Assembly: GCA_025057635.1 (NCBI GenBank)
Contig: JANXBD010000001.1
Location: 1 to 64,000 of the forward strand
Reading direction: 5' to 3'
Origin: Thermoflexus sp.
GTDB taxonomy: Bacteria; Chloroflexota; Anaerolineae; Thermoflexales; Thermoflexaceae
DNA: 64,000 nt
Shown: in pieces, positions 46,867 to 57,666 of the stretch
Position numbering within the stretch: the stretch's first letter is position 1
Layout of the letters: each line of letters begins with the position of its first letter
The notes under the pieces: generated by a model
Told to the model about the DNA's origin: nothing
Databases searched by the model: none
What the model saw: only the letters and a program-made list of their open reading frames with translations
Translations under genes and position numbers: made by a program

Positions 46867-47625
46867 TTAGCGGAACAGATCATGCGTGCGCTCTCGGATA
46901 AGCTCGCGGGCGGAGCTTTCCCGCCGAGTGAAGGGAACCCCTCGGATCAGCACAGCAGGGATGCCTTCGGCCGCCTGCCCCATCAACAGGGTCGCCGCCG
47001 AGGCCAGCAGATCCCCCAAAGCCACCTCGGTGTGCTGCAGGATGTAGCCGAAGAGATCCGGACGTCCTCGCCAGTCTTCCAGCGCCGGAAGGCCGCTGAC
47101 CCCAATTGCTACCCCAATCACCCCCTTCCGGTGCGCTCGGCCGTGGCTATCGGCGATGACCACGCCGACATCCACACCAAACCGTTGTCGGATCCCCTCT
47201 CGAATGCGATGGGCGGAGCCGTCAGGATCCTCCGGTAGGCGCAGCACAATCTCCTCCCCTTCGGGGGCTACGTTCGAGCGATCTACACCAGCGTTAGCGC
47301 AGATGAATCCCAGGTGGTGTTCAACGATGATCAATCCCGGTTGCGCTCGGAGTATCTCATTGGTGTCCCAGAGGATGACCTCCAGCAAGCGAGGATCCTT
47401 GCCTGTGGTCTGGGCCAGGTCTCGCGCACGTGGCGAGGGGGTCACCTCGGACAAACGAACGAAACGGCCTTCAGCTTTTGAAACGATCTTGTGGGCTATG
47501 ACCAGCACGTCTCCTTCCTGCGCTCCCCCCCAGCAGCGCAACGCCTCCGCTAGCAGGGCGACCAGATCGTCCCCAGGCTGAATAATGGGTAGCCCCCTTA
47601 GTGGCAACAGTACGATTGGTTTCAT
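46867..47625 (-). CDS. cofE: Coenzyme F420:L-glutamate ligase
   Basis: Adds gamma-linked glutamates to F420-0 using GTP. The 252-residue protein has the CofE pattern LPLRGLPIIQPGDDL, VIAHKIVSKAEGR, the CANAGVDRSNV motif, LPEDPDGSAHRIREG and VVIADSHGRAHRKG. It is single-domain, unlike FbiB, which carries an extra nitroreductase-like domain. It lies 105 bases downstream of npdG on the same strand. The start is an ATG with only a weak ribosome-binding site. Confidence 0.92.
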   Translation of the reverse strand: MKPIVLLPLRGLPIIQPGDDLVALLAEALRCWGGAQEGDVLVIAHKIVSKAEGRFVRLSEVTPSPRARDLAQTTGKDPRLLEVILWDTNEILRAQPGLIIVEHHLGFICANAGVDRSNVAPEGEEIVLRLPEDPDGSAHRIREGIRQRFGVDVGVVIADSHGRAHRKGVIGVAIGVSGLPALEDWRGRPDLFGYILQHTEVALGDLLASAATLLMGQAAEGIPAVLIRGVPFTRRESSARELIRERTHDLFR

Positions 47626-47730
47626 TGGTCTTCGAATTGATGAGTTTCTTCATATTTGGGACGGGATAGGATGTCGAGGACAACCTTCGCCAATCTAAGA
47701 TGGGCCATTCTTGGTTCATAGTAATAAATA

Positions 47731-48408
47731 CTACGATTGTTTTTTGCTGGAAATCCCCGTGATCCGAATTCCCGTGCCATGTGCTTTATAGCGAATATTC
47801 AGTCCGATCAGCACGGCGGTGAGCCCTTCTACAGCAGGGGCGTTTGCCAAGGGGCCCGCGTCATAAGCAGTGAATCCAATCGCTTCGGCCAGGGCAATGA
47901 CCCTCGCTTTGGCCTCTCGATGATCTCCTACCACCAGCACATCGCATTCGGGCGTCTCCTCCAGGTTGTGTAGATGTAAATGAGAGATATGATGGAAGGC
48001 GCCCACCACCGGGGTCTTGGGGCCCAAGATCCGTTGAGCCTCGGCGGTCGCGGAGCCGTCTGGTGGTGGGACGTAACGGCGAGGATTTTGGGGATCTAAG
48101 GGGACCACTACATCGATAATTAGCTTGTGGGCCAAAAGATCCCGAAGGCCCTGGAGGATCGGCGCATGGCCTTCGTAAGGTACTGTGACGACCACGACTT
48201 CGCCCTGAGCTGCTGCCTCCGCGTTCGAGAGGCCTATGAGTTCTCCTCCGGGAACTATCGCGCGCAGGCGCTCCGCTGTGTGACGTGCCCGCTCTGGATC
48301 CCGCGATCCAATCAGGATCGGGAAACCTGCCCGAGCCCAGCGGAGCGCTAGCCCCGACCCCTCCTTGCCAGTCCCTCCCAAAATGGCAATCTGTGGATGG
48401 GAAGTCAT
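47731..48408 (-). CDS. npdG: F420-dependent NADP reductase
   Basis: Transfers hydride between F420H2 and NADP. The 225 residues show the dinucleotide fold AILGGTGKEGSGLALRWARAG with the GSRDPERA NADP-phosphate pocket, then TVPYEGHAPIL, DVVVPLDP, and GAFHHISHLHLHNLEE. This pattern is that of archaeal/actinobacterial Fno/NpdG. The next gene, cofE, also concerns F420, which supports the assignment. The ATG at 48408 follows GGGAGG by 9 bases; an earlier in-frame start lacks a site. Confidence 0.9.
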   Translation of the reverse strand: MTSHPQIAILGGTGKEGSGLALRWARAGFPILIGSRDPERARHTAERLRAIVPGGELIGLSNAEAAAQGEVVVVTVPYEGHAPILQGLRDLLAHKLIIDVVVPLDPQNPRRYVPPPDGSATAEAQRILGPKTPVVGAFHHISHLHLHNLEETPECDVLVVGDHREAKARVIALAEAIGFTAYDAGPLANAPAVEGLTAVLIGLNIRYKAHGTGIRITGISSKKQS

Positions 48409-48634
48409 CGAAGTATACCTCCCTGCTGAAGATGTAGCGCTTTCCATACCTAATCCTTAGGAAGAGATGATGCCTGCTTGCACTGTGCACCTTTTTAAGG
48501 TTTGGTTCGTCAATGCGCGCAATCGATCCGATACGGGATGTGGGAGTGAGGCTATAATTATAGAGGCATAAGGAATCCCTGTGGTCGTATCTGTGAGCAT
48601 TTGGGCCATATTCCTAACAGGAGGAGGTGCCTGA

Positions 48635-48973
48635 ATGACCCCGGATCAAGAGTTGGGAGATCTGGATGCGTTCTTTCGCCGTTTAGAATCCGATCCGGAA
48701 TCCATCGATGCGCAAGCGCTCGTCAGCGCATTCCAGGCGATCCGTCGCTGGATGACCATCTCCTCCTTGCGTCTCCGGCTCTTGGAGGAGCGGATGGAAG
48801 AGCTGGAGGCAGCCCGCCGTCGGCTGGAGGAGCGAATGGCGCAATTGGAGGCCGCTATGGAGGAATTGCAACGGCGATATGAAGAGACCGAAGCCCTGCT
48901 TCGGCAAGTTCTCGTCCGTAATCTCTGGTGGGATCTCGCGCGAGGAGCGATATCTTTGTTTTCCTCGAATTAA
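48635..48973 (+). CDS. Coiled-coil protein of unknown function
   Basis: 112 residues, not recognised. A helical N-terminus is followed by a long heptad-rich coiled coil (about 45-92: LEERMEELEAARRRLEERM and so on), then a short hydrophobic/aromatic tail (NLWWDLARGAISLF) that might touch a membrane. An AGGAGGAGG site sits just before the ATG, and a TATAAT box lies about 80 bases upstream (48552-48557). It diverges from npdG. Confidence 0.75.
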   Translation: MTPDQELGDLDAFFRRLESDPESIDAQALVSAFQAIRRWMTISSLRLRLLEERMEELEAARRRLEERMAQLEAAMEELQRRYEETEALLRQVLVRNLWWDLARGAISLFSSN

Positions 48974-49172
48974 TGATTAGGGCTTGCAAGCAGTTCTGTG
49001 CTGAGCCGGATGTTCTTTCAAGTTTTGTCGTTAATAGCAGGCTGGCGCTGAAGGATAAGGGCTTTTGGTCCAGCACCGTCATGTCTCCACTCATTCTCGT
49101 GCTTGGATTGGGCATAGGTTTCTAAGCTGTAAAGCAGGCAAGTCAACGGTGGTCAACCTTATAAATGGAGCG

Positions 49173-50315
49173 TTAAGTTTCCGTGCCTGGCTCGCGCTTG
49201 ATAGCGAGCGAAGCGTGATTCTCCGCCGCGGCGGCCCGGAAGTCGGCAAATCGTCCCTCTACGATTGCCTGGCGCATTTCTTCCATGAAGCGAAACATCG
49301 TGTGAAGGTTGTGCAATGTAGTCAGGTGCATCGCCAAAGGCTCTCCGACATTAAACAGGTGTCGCAGATAGGCGCGGGAGAACCGCCGGCAGGTGGGACA
49401 CTCGCACTGCTCATCGATGGGTCGGAGATCCTCAGCGTAAGCCGCGTTGCGCAAATTCAAGCGTCCAGTCCGCGTGAGGGCGGTCCCGTGACGGGCGACA
49501 CGGGTGGGCATCACACAATCGAAGAGATCTACTCCCCGAGCCACCGCTTCCACAAGATCCACTAAGGTTCCCACTCCCATCAGGTAGCGGGGCTTTTGCT
49601 CTGGCAGCAAGGCATCCATTAACTCTAGGACGCGATGGGTCATACCTCGAGGCTCGCCGACAGAAAGCCCGCCAATCGCATAGCCTGGGAAGTCTAGGCC
49701 GGTCAGAAAGCGAGCGCTCTGGGCGCGCAGGTCTTCGAAGATTCCTCCTTGCACAATCCCGAAGAGGGCCTGATCCCTGCGGGTGTGAGCAGCTCGACAG
49801 CGCTCCGCCCAGCGGTGGGTGCGCTCTAGGGCCTTCACGTTGTAATCGTAATCCATTGGCGGGGCGCACTCGTCTAGGCACATGATGAGATCTGCCCCCA
49901 GGTTCTCCTGGATACGGATGGCTTTCTCTGGGGTGAACCGATGGAGAGAGCCATCTAGGTGAGAGCGGAAGATCACCCCGTCATCGTCCACCTCTCGTAG
50001 TCCCTGGAGGCTAAAGATCTGGAAGCCACCACTGTCAGTAAGGATCGGCCGGTTCCATCCCATAAAGCGATGCAGTCCGCCCATGCTGGCGATCCGCTGA
50101 TCGCCAGGCCGAAGATATAGATGATATGCGTTGGCTAGAATGAGCGGGGCCCCTAATGCTTCTAAATCCCAGACGGGTATGGTCTTCACGGCTCCATAGG
50201 TGCCAACCGGAGCAAAACATGGGGTCGGGATGCGTCCGTGAGGAGTATCGATGAATCCTGCTCGGGCTTGTCCGTCCCGGGCCGCTAGAATGAACCGAAA
50301 ACCTTCTCCCTCCAT
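49173..50315 (-). CDS. tgt: tRNA-guanine transglycosylase
   Basis: Exchanges guanine-34 for preQ1 in tRNAs with GUN anticodons. The 380-residue protein shows DTPHGRIPTPCFAPVGT, LANAYHLYLRPG, the catalytic aspartate in ILTDSGGFQIFSL, GIVQGG, the second catalytic aspartate in DLFDCVMPTR, and the zinc site CECPTC...H at the C-terminus. The ATG at 50315 gives the normal N-terminal length; an ATG 18 codons upstream at 50369 is possible but would add residues outside the family. queG/queA are not in the window. Confidence 0.93.
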   Translation of the reverse strand: MEGEGFRFILAARDGQARAGFIDTPHGRIPTPCFAPVGTYGAVKTIPVWDLEALGAPLILANAYHLYLRPGDQRIASMGGLHRFMGWNRPILTDSGGFQIFSLQGLREVDDDGVIFRSHLDGSLHRFTPEKAIRIQENLGADLIMCLDECAPPMDYDYNVKALERTHRWAERCRAAHTRRDQALFGIVQGGIFEDLRAQSARFLTGLDFPGYAIGGLSVGEPRGMTHRVLELMDALLPEQKPRYLMGVGTLVDLVEAVARGVDLFDCVMPTRVARHGTALTRTGRLNLRNAAYAEDLRPIDEQCECPTCRRFSRAYLRHLFNVGEPLAMHLTTLHNLHTMFRFMEEMRQAIVEGRFADFRAAAAENHASLAIKREPGTET

Positions 50316-50459
50316 CTTCCGGCTTTCCAAGTTGCTCGCACGGTCGGCTGATCGAAGCTCTTCTATCATGCCTTCGGTATGCTTTCCTCCGTCCGCTTTC
50401 GGAATCTCAAGGGATTCCTGAAAATAGGAGCAGGGACTGTGCTTGTTCCCCAGCAGCCG

Positions 50460-52802
50460 CTATGAATCCCCCTGCCTTGGCCCTAAGTAGGCCATCGCCT
50501 CTTCGTGATCGCCATCCATTACCAGATGAAGGTAGCGTCCACCGGTGACTTGAGGGATGTCGATCGCCTTAATACATGAGGCGTAGGAAGCATCCTCGGG
50601 CAGCAAATCCGGCAGGCTGTTCGGTGCCTGAGCGAAGAAATCCGCCCGGAAGATCGCTCGCTCATCGTCCGGAACGATGGCTAGGGGATAGATCTGGGCT
50701 TCAATCAGATCACGGAAGAAATGAGTCCCATATGAAAGCTCTGGCGACCCCTGGGCGCCTCGCAGTCCGATCTCCACCAGAGCTCGGGCATTGTAAATGT
50801 CAGCATAACCCACCTTCACCCCCAGATAGGGGTTCACACTCCCCCAGCGGCCTGGCCCGATGAGGATGAACCGCTCTCCGGCCAGCTGCCGGTTCAGCCG
50901 TCCGATCACCCGTGCGATCTCTAAGCGCTCGCTTAGCTGTGAAATCTGGGTATAAGCCATCGGATCCACGTAAATCACATAACGAACGTTGAACACAATC
51001 CCGTGGGGCACCATATGATATGAGGTGAACAACACATCCTCCGCCGGGATGTTCTTCGGCACGCGGGGGCTGGCCGCCTGCTCGCGATCGGTCTGAGGGC
51101 GGCACTGCAACAACCGCAACATAGGCCGGGGCGGCCGTCCGCTCTCTAGGAGGACTGCGAACTCTACATCCACAGGACGGCCGTAGTAGCGCTCAAGCTT
51201 GCAGAGCACCGCTTTCATCAGAGGCACAAAGTCTGTCTCCTGAAGCAGACGATCGAACGTGATGACCAGCGAGCGGGGATCCACGTTGCGCCCGATGAGA
51301 GGCTGAAGGTAATCCCCCTTGTGAATCACCGCCAAATACGCCAGGCCCGGATAATCGCTCCCTAGCACTTCATGGATGGGCAGTGTTCGAAAGATGTTAT
51401 CTTCTAGATCGATCACGTCGATGAAATGCTGAGCATAGCGGGCGATCGCCTGAGGGTCCTTCTCTGGGCGCAGGCCAGGGTGGCTGAGGGCGACCATGCG
51501 TGGGTAGTCATGCGCCACCCGTTCCACCGCACGGGTGCCCAACCCCACCACCATCCGGAGGAAGCCATCCTCCCGCCGGATCCGAGGGCTCCATCGGAAA
51601 GGATTCCGGGAGTAAGCGACTCCGGCGACCGGCGGGAAGAAGTAACGGCCATACCGAGTCCCTTCGACCTTTTGAAGCAAGATGGCCATCCGTTCGTCGT
51701 AATCCAGTAGCCCCACATGCCGCCGGTAGATCAAAGGATCCGGATGGAAGACGCTAGCGTAAACCCGCTTAATCGCTGTCAGCAGCGTCTCTAGGTTCTC
51801 CTCTATAGACCCATGGTTAGGACAGAAGTGGCTCTCGTATTTCCCCGCGAAGGAAGCCCCGAAGTTGTCCTCCAAGAGACTGGAGGATCGAACAATCAGC
51901 GGATGAGCCCCAACCTCCCGCAGCAATTCCCGCAGCCGCTGGACAAACCAGGCTGGGAAATGCCCTTCCAGGAAGGCATGCTGAATCTCGGGAAACTCTG
52001 CCCGGATCTCCTCTTCGGTCTTATATTTCTGGTTTAAATAAGGAAGCAATCCATTGCGTTCCATGAACTCGTAGAAGACGTCGGCCCCAATGAACCAGGA
52101 CGGCGGGATGTCCACCCGCTCCGTCAGAGGGAGTGGATCCTCACGGTCCGGTACTTGAAGGACGCGCCAAGCCAGCAGCATTCCGGCCGCTTTGCCCCCG
52201 ATCTTCCCCTGGCCGATGCGCCGCTCATAAATCGCTCGTAAATCTGAGGTAGTGAAGTGCTCCCGGGCAATCCCAACAAAGGCCAGCTGATCGCTAATCA
52301 GGCTTTTGATGAGGACAACCCGGATCTCTTTCAGATGGGGAAGGACTGCCTTGCGCTGCTCCGGAGGGGCTGCCTCATAGGCCTCGGCCTGAGCAAAGAG
52401 GGCTTCCACAGGGGCTAACTCTGGGTTAAAGGAAAGGACTGGCCGGTGCCCTGGCACTCGCTCTTCCAGCACTGAGCGCACGATCTCCACAAACAGGCTG
52501 TGAGGGAGATTATACGCGAAATAGAACTCCGTCAGCTGGTCTCGGATCTGGGCCAGCCGCTCTTCCCATTCCTCTGCCGACTCCTGGCCGAAAGGATCCA
52601 CCAACCCTTCGAGGCGCTGGGAGATCAGGGCTTTCTCTCGAACCTCTGCCTCGAAGGCTTCGGGGGTGATTACGCCGCGGGCGAACAGCTCTTGACGCAT
52701 GCGCTCTCGGATCCGACGGGCCAGAATCGGGTAGCGCAGGATCTCTAAATGCAAAGCGAGCGCTGGTGGCAAATGCCACGGATAGCCATACTCACCGTCC
52801 AT
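50460..52802 (-). CDS. Stand-alone PEP/pyruvate-binding (PEP-synthase N-terminal-like) protein
   Basis: 780 residues. The central part (about 210-590) resembles the ATP-grasp domain of PEP synthase/PPDK, with KIGGKAAGML, LIVRSSSLLEDNFGASFAGKYES and VDVEFAV-type strands and a CRPQT end. No TSHAA-type phosphohistidine swivelling motif or PEP-binding barrel follows. About 200 helical residues precede it, and about 190 residues of another domain follow (GPGRWGSVNPYLGVKVGYADI). The protein therefore cannot do complete PEP synthesis alone; the function is unknown. The ATG follows GGGAGAGG. Confidence 0.75.
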   Translation of the reverse strand: MDGEYGYPWHLPPALALHLEILRYPILARRIRERMRQELFARGVITPEAFEAEVREKALISQRLEGLVDPFGQESAEEWEERLAQIRDQLTEFYFAYNLPHSLFVEIVRSVLEERVPGHRPVLSFNPELAPVEALFAQAEAYEAAPPEQRKAVLPHLKEIRVVLIKSLISDQLAFVGIAREHFTTSDLRAIYERRIGQGKIGGKAAGMLLAWRVLQVPDREDPLPLTERVDIPPSWFIGADVFYEFMERNGLLPYLNQKYKTEEEIRAEFPEIQHAFLEGHFPAWFVQRLRELLREVGAHPLIVRSSSLLEDNFGASFAGKYESHFCPNHGSIEENLETLLTAIKRVYASVFHPDPLIYRRHVGLLDYDERMAILLQKVEGTRYGRYFFPPVAGVAYSRNPFRWSPRIRREDGFLRMVVGLGTRAVERVAHDYPRMVALSHPGLRPEKDPQAIARYAQHFIDVIDLEDNIFRTLPIHEVLGSDYPGLAYLAVIHKGDYLQPLIGRNVDPRSLVITFDRLLQETDFVPLMKAVLCKLERYYGRPVDVEFAVLLESGRPPRPMLRLLQCRPQTDREQAASPRVPKNIPAEDVLFTSYHMVPHGIVFNVRYVIYVDPMAYTQISQLSERLEIARVIGRLNRQLAGERFILIGPGRWGSVNPYLGVKVGYADIYNARALVEIGLRGAQGSPELSYGTHFFRDLIEAQIYPLAIVPDDERAIFRADFFAQAPNSLPDLLPEDASYASCIKAIDIPQVTGGRYLHLVMDGDHEEAMAYLGPRQGDS

Positions 52803-54527
<1,725 letters not shown>

Positions 54528-54570
54528 TCCTATCAGCAGACTTTCCTACGAGACTTGGAGTGCCTGTTGA

Positions 54571-55197
54571 ATGAACCGTCTGGGCCTATTGGGAGGAACT
54601 TTCGATCCACCTCACTATGGGCATCTAGTGCTGGCGGAGCAGGCTCGGATTCAGCTGGATCTGGATCGGGTGCTGTTTATTCCAGCAGCACAACCTCCGC
54701 ATAAGCCAGCGACAGAAGTTACGCCCATCCAGCATCGCCTGAACATGCTGGCTAGGGCGATCGCGGGCAATCCGTTTTTCGAACTTTCCAGGGCCGATAT
54801 TGATCGCCCAGGTCCGCATTACACAGTCGATCTGTTGGCTCAACTTCAGATCGCCTATCCGGACGTAGAGTTCTTTTTTTTGATGGGATCCGATTCGCTG
54901 GTGGATCTTCCCCGATGGCGGGAGCCTTATCGTCTGATCCAGATGGCCTGGCTAGCCGTGATGCCAAGGCCCGGATACGCAGTCCACATGCTGCTTCTGG
55001 AACAAGCATTGCCAGGAATCAGCAAGCGGCTGATCTGGTTGGATGCCCCGTTTCTGGATATTTCCTCCCAGGATCTGCGGCGGCGTGTGGGGAGTGGAGG
55101 TTCGATCCGATATCTAGTCCCTCCTGACGTGGAGATCTATATCTACACGCATGGGCTTTATCGGAATTCGACCGCTTCCACGCGCGAAAAGCCATGA
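54571..55197 (+). CDS. nadD: Nicotinate-nucleotide adenylyltransferase
   Basis: Forms deamido-NAD from nicotinate mononucleotide and ATP. The 208-residue protein has GGTFDPPHYGH (8-18), the FIPAAQPPHKP loop, LMGSDSL and the C-terminal ISSQDLRRRV motif. It is 43 bases downstream of obg on the same strand. Confidence 0.95.
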   Translation: MNRLGLLGGTFDPPHYGHLVLAEQARIQLDLDRVLFIPAAQPPHKPATEVTPIQHRLNMLARAIAGNPFFELSRADIDRPGPHYTVDLLAQLQIAYPDVEFFFLMGSDSLVDLPRWREPYRLIQMAWLAVMPRPGYAVHMLLLEQALPGISKRLIWLDAPFLDISSQDLRRRVGSGGSIRYLVPPDVEIYIYTHGLYRNSTASTREKP

Positions 55198-55782
55198 CCT
55201 CCGATCTGCTCGAAGCTTTGAATGAACCGGCGGCATCGCTGCCACGAGGTATACGGAGGTTAAGTTTCGATTTAGCTCGTCGCAATTCAGGTGCGATGGT
55301 CTGATGAGGATGGATTCTCCTCCCTTGCCTGTGTCCCCCGGATGGATAACCTGATGACCTAGGTGGTCAGGCAGGTGGATCCTCAGGAGCCGATTCTGGT
55401 GTTCTTTTCGGAGAACATAATCCTGCTATGGGAGATCGGCCTGATGTCCAGTTTTCTGAAGGTGGCTCATAGGGGATAATTGCGAGGAGATTCTGGTGGC
55501 GCGAGTGCTAGGTCTAAAGAGGGCGTAAGACCGGTCAAGGCGGGGGAGATCTTAGAAATCCCGAGCGTGCCGCATCGGGCGTAGGGGAAGGCCACAGGGA
55601 TCTATGCGCCCTTTGCGGTTGAGTGTTGAGTCCAGGCTGAGGCTTTTCGCGCTGGTCTAAGACATCCGGGCGAGGAGAGCCTTCGCATGGTTCCGTATGG
55701 GATAGAGGCGCTCCGGTATGAGTTAGGAGGGCCGAGAAGGGCAGGGACAAAGGCATGTCCCTGCCCCTATCCGGTGAATCCC
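55198..55782 (+). other. Decayed reading frame of unknown origin
   Basis: The frame through GTG 55291 reads like protein (VRWSDEDGFSSLACVPRMDN, EPILVFFSENIILLWEIGLM, AGEILEIPSVPHRA, SLRMVPYGIEALRYELG). It is broken by TAG at 55360, TAA at 55477 and further stops. It is probably the relic of a gene of about 160-170 codons, perhaps with a cupin-like end (EIPSVPHRA), but no family can be assigned with confidence. Confidence 0.4.
55739..55766 (-). terminator. Hairpin just downstream of argG
   Basis: Perfect 11-base arms GGGCAGGGACA (55739-55749) and TGTCCCTGCCC (55756-55766) with a 6-base loop lie 16 bases after the argG stop. There is no T tract, so it is a terminator candidate by position only. 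Confidence 0.5.
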
Positions 55783-57015
55783 TCAGTCCCGCTCCTCCGG
55801 AGCGCGGGGTTCCCCGCGCAGGCCCCGAGTAACCAAGCCCTGAACCTTTAGAGGAAGCCCGAACAGCCGGATGAAGCCAGCAGCATCCTTATGATCGTAA
55901 GCCCCTGCTGTGTCAAAGGAGACAATATCCTCCCGGTAGAGGCTATAGGGCGAACGTCGACCTACTACGAAAACGTTCCCTTTATATAGCTTTAGCCGCA
56001 CTTCCCCAGTGACATTCCGCATCACAGTCCTCACGAAGGCATCCATTGCCTCCCGCAGAGGGCTGAACCACCAGCCGTAGTAAACCAGCTCCGCATATCG
56101 CAACGCCAGGCCCTGTTTGAAATGCATCGTCTCGCGATCTAAGCACAAACTTTCCAACGCTCTTAGGGCCTCGATCAGGATGGTGCCTCCTGGCGTCTCG
56201 TAAACGCCACGGGATTTCATCCCTACCAGTCGATTCTCTACGAGGTCTACCCGCCCGACGCCGTGCTTCGCGCCCAGGGCATTGAGCGCCTCCATAAGAG
56301 GAACGAGCTCTATGGGCTGGCCGTTCAGGGCAACAGGAACTCCCTGTTCGAAGGCCAAGGTAAGGATCTCTGGAGTTTCCGGCGCCTTTATGGGATCCAC
56401 CGTCCATAGGAAGACATCATCCTCGGGCTCCCAGTCGGGATTCTCCAGCGGACCGCCTTCGTGGGAGATGTGCCAGAGGTTGCGATCGCGGCTGTAGCGG
56501 CTAGCACTCCATTCGATGGGAACACCACGGGCTCGTGCGTATTCGTAAGCTTCTCGGCGGGAGGTGATAGACCACTCCCGCCATGGGGCAATCACCCGCA
56601 GATGCGGTGCGAGGGCTTGATAGGCCAGCTCAAAGCGAACTTGGTCGTTGCCCTTCCCAGTCGCTCCATGGGCCACCGCGTCCGCCCCCTCTTGGAGAGC
56701 GATCTCCACCTGATGCTTAGCGATCAGGGGGCGTGCCATCGCTGTCCCCAGCAGGTATTTGCCCTCATAGACTGCTCCGGCCTGCACGGTAGGAAGCACA
56801 TAATCCCGCAGAAACTCCTCTCGCAGATCCCGAATGATCACCTTCGAGGCCCCACCGGCATAGGCGCGCTCCTCGAGCCCCTTCATCTCTTCAGCCCCCT
56901 GGCCGATGTCAGCGCAGAAGGCGATCACCTCGCACCCGTAAGTCTCCCGCAACCATGGGATAATTGTGGAGGTGTCCAGACCGCCGGAATAGGCCAGCAC
57001 CACTTTGCGAACCAT
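55783..57015 (-). CDS. argG: Argininosuccinate synthase
   Basis: Condenses citrulline and aspartate. The 410 residues show the P-loop-like [11 protein letters not shown] at the N-terminus, [12 protein letters not shown], the [13 protein letters not shown] segment, and a final [17 protein letters not shown] region. CGGAGG precedes the ATG. It is the last gene of the argC-argB-argD-acetyltransferase-argG operon; argF and argH are elsewhere. Confidence 0.96.
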   Translation of the reverse strand: MVRKVVLAYSGGLDTSTIIPWLRETYGCEVIAFCADIGQGAEEMKGLEERAYAGGASKVIIRDLREEFLRDYVLPTVQAGAVYEGKYLLGTAMARPLIAKHQVEIALQEGADAVAHGATGKGNDQVRFELAYQALAPHLRVIAPWREWSITSRREAYEYARARGVPIEWSASRYSRDRNLWHISHEGGPLENPDWEPEDDVFLWTVDPIKAPETPEILTLAFEQGVPVALNGQPIELVPLMEALNALGAKHGVGRVDLVENRLVGMKSRGVYETPGGTILIEALRALESLCLDRETMHFKQGLALRYAELVYYGWWFSPLREAMDAFVRTVMRNVTGEVRLKLYKGNVFVVGRRSPYSLYREDIVSFDTAGAYDHKDAAGFIRLFGLPLKVQGLVTRGLRGEPRAPEERD

Positions 57016-57117
57016 TTCTGCCTCCGAAAGTTTATGATGGTCAGGGCGGTGTTGCGTTGCCGACGAACAGGGGATGAGGCATCCGTCGCTCCCTCCCCTG
57101 ATTTCCTCATCTGTTGC

Positions 57118-57573
57118 TCATTCCAGGCTTAAAGCTACTGCCACTTCATCACAGCGCTCCCGAAGCGGGCAATTTACACAATCGCGCCATACCTTCTCGG
57201 GGAAGCGGTCTCGTTCTGAGAGGGTAAAGCCTAGGCGCTCGAAGAAGGGAACCGCTCGGGTGAGAGCGAAGACCGTGCGGGCACCCGCAGATCGTGCCCG
57301 TTCCACTAACGCTCGCACGATCGCTCCCCCCACCCCGTTCCCTTGATAGGCTTCATCTACAGCTAAAGAACGGATTTCAACTAGAGTGGGGGACATCCAC
57401 ACCAAGGAGCCACAGCCGGCGATCCGGCCCTCCGCCTCAGCGACTACCCAGTCTGGGAGTGTGGCAGCGATCTCTTCCGCGCTCCGTGGAAGGAGCCATC
57501 CCCGCCGGGCGTAGTCGTTCACCAGCGCATGGAGGATCGGGATGTCCTCCGGACGGGCCGGACGGATTTGCAT
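57118..57573 (-). CDS. N-acetyltransferase, N-acetylglutamate-synthase-like
   Basis: A 151-residue GNAT protein. Seen: the RPARPEDIPILHALV start, VEIRSLAVDEAYQGNGVGGAIV for acetyl-CoA binding, FFERLGF, and the C-terminal CVNCPLRERCDE cysteine cluster typical of stand-alone ArgA-like acetyltransferases. By position in the arg operon it is the probable source of N-acetylglutamate (inference). The start at 57573 follows GGGAGGGA. It lies between argD and argG. Confidence 0.85.
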   Translation of the reverse strand: MQIRPARPEDIPILHALVNDYARRGWLLPRSAEEIAATLPDWVVAEAEGRIAGCGSLVWMSPTLVEIRSLAVDEAYQGNGVGGAIVRALVERARSAGARTVFALTRAVPFFERLGFTLSERDRFPEKVWRDCVNCPLRERCDEVAVALSLE

Positions 57574-57666
57574 GGGTTTCCCTCCCTTCCAGTTTTGGTG
57601 AAGGTTGTCAGCTCCCTTAGAAGCCACTGCAGATGAAACTTTCATAGCAACCCGAAGAACCTATTC

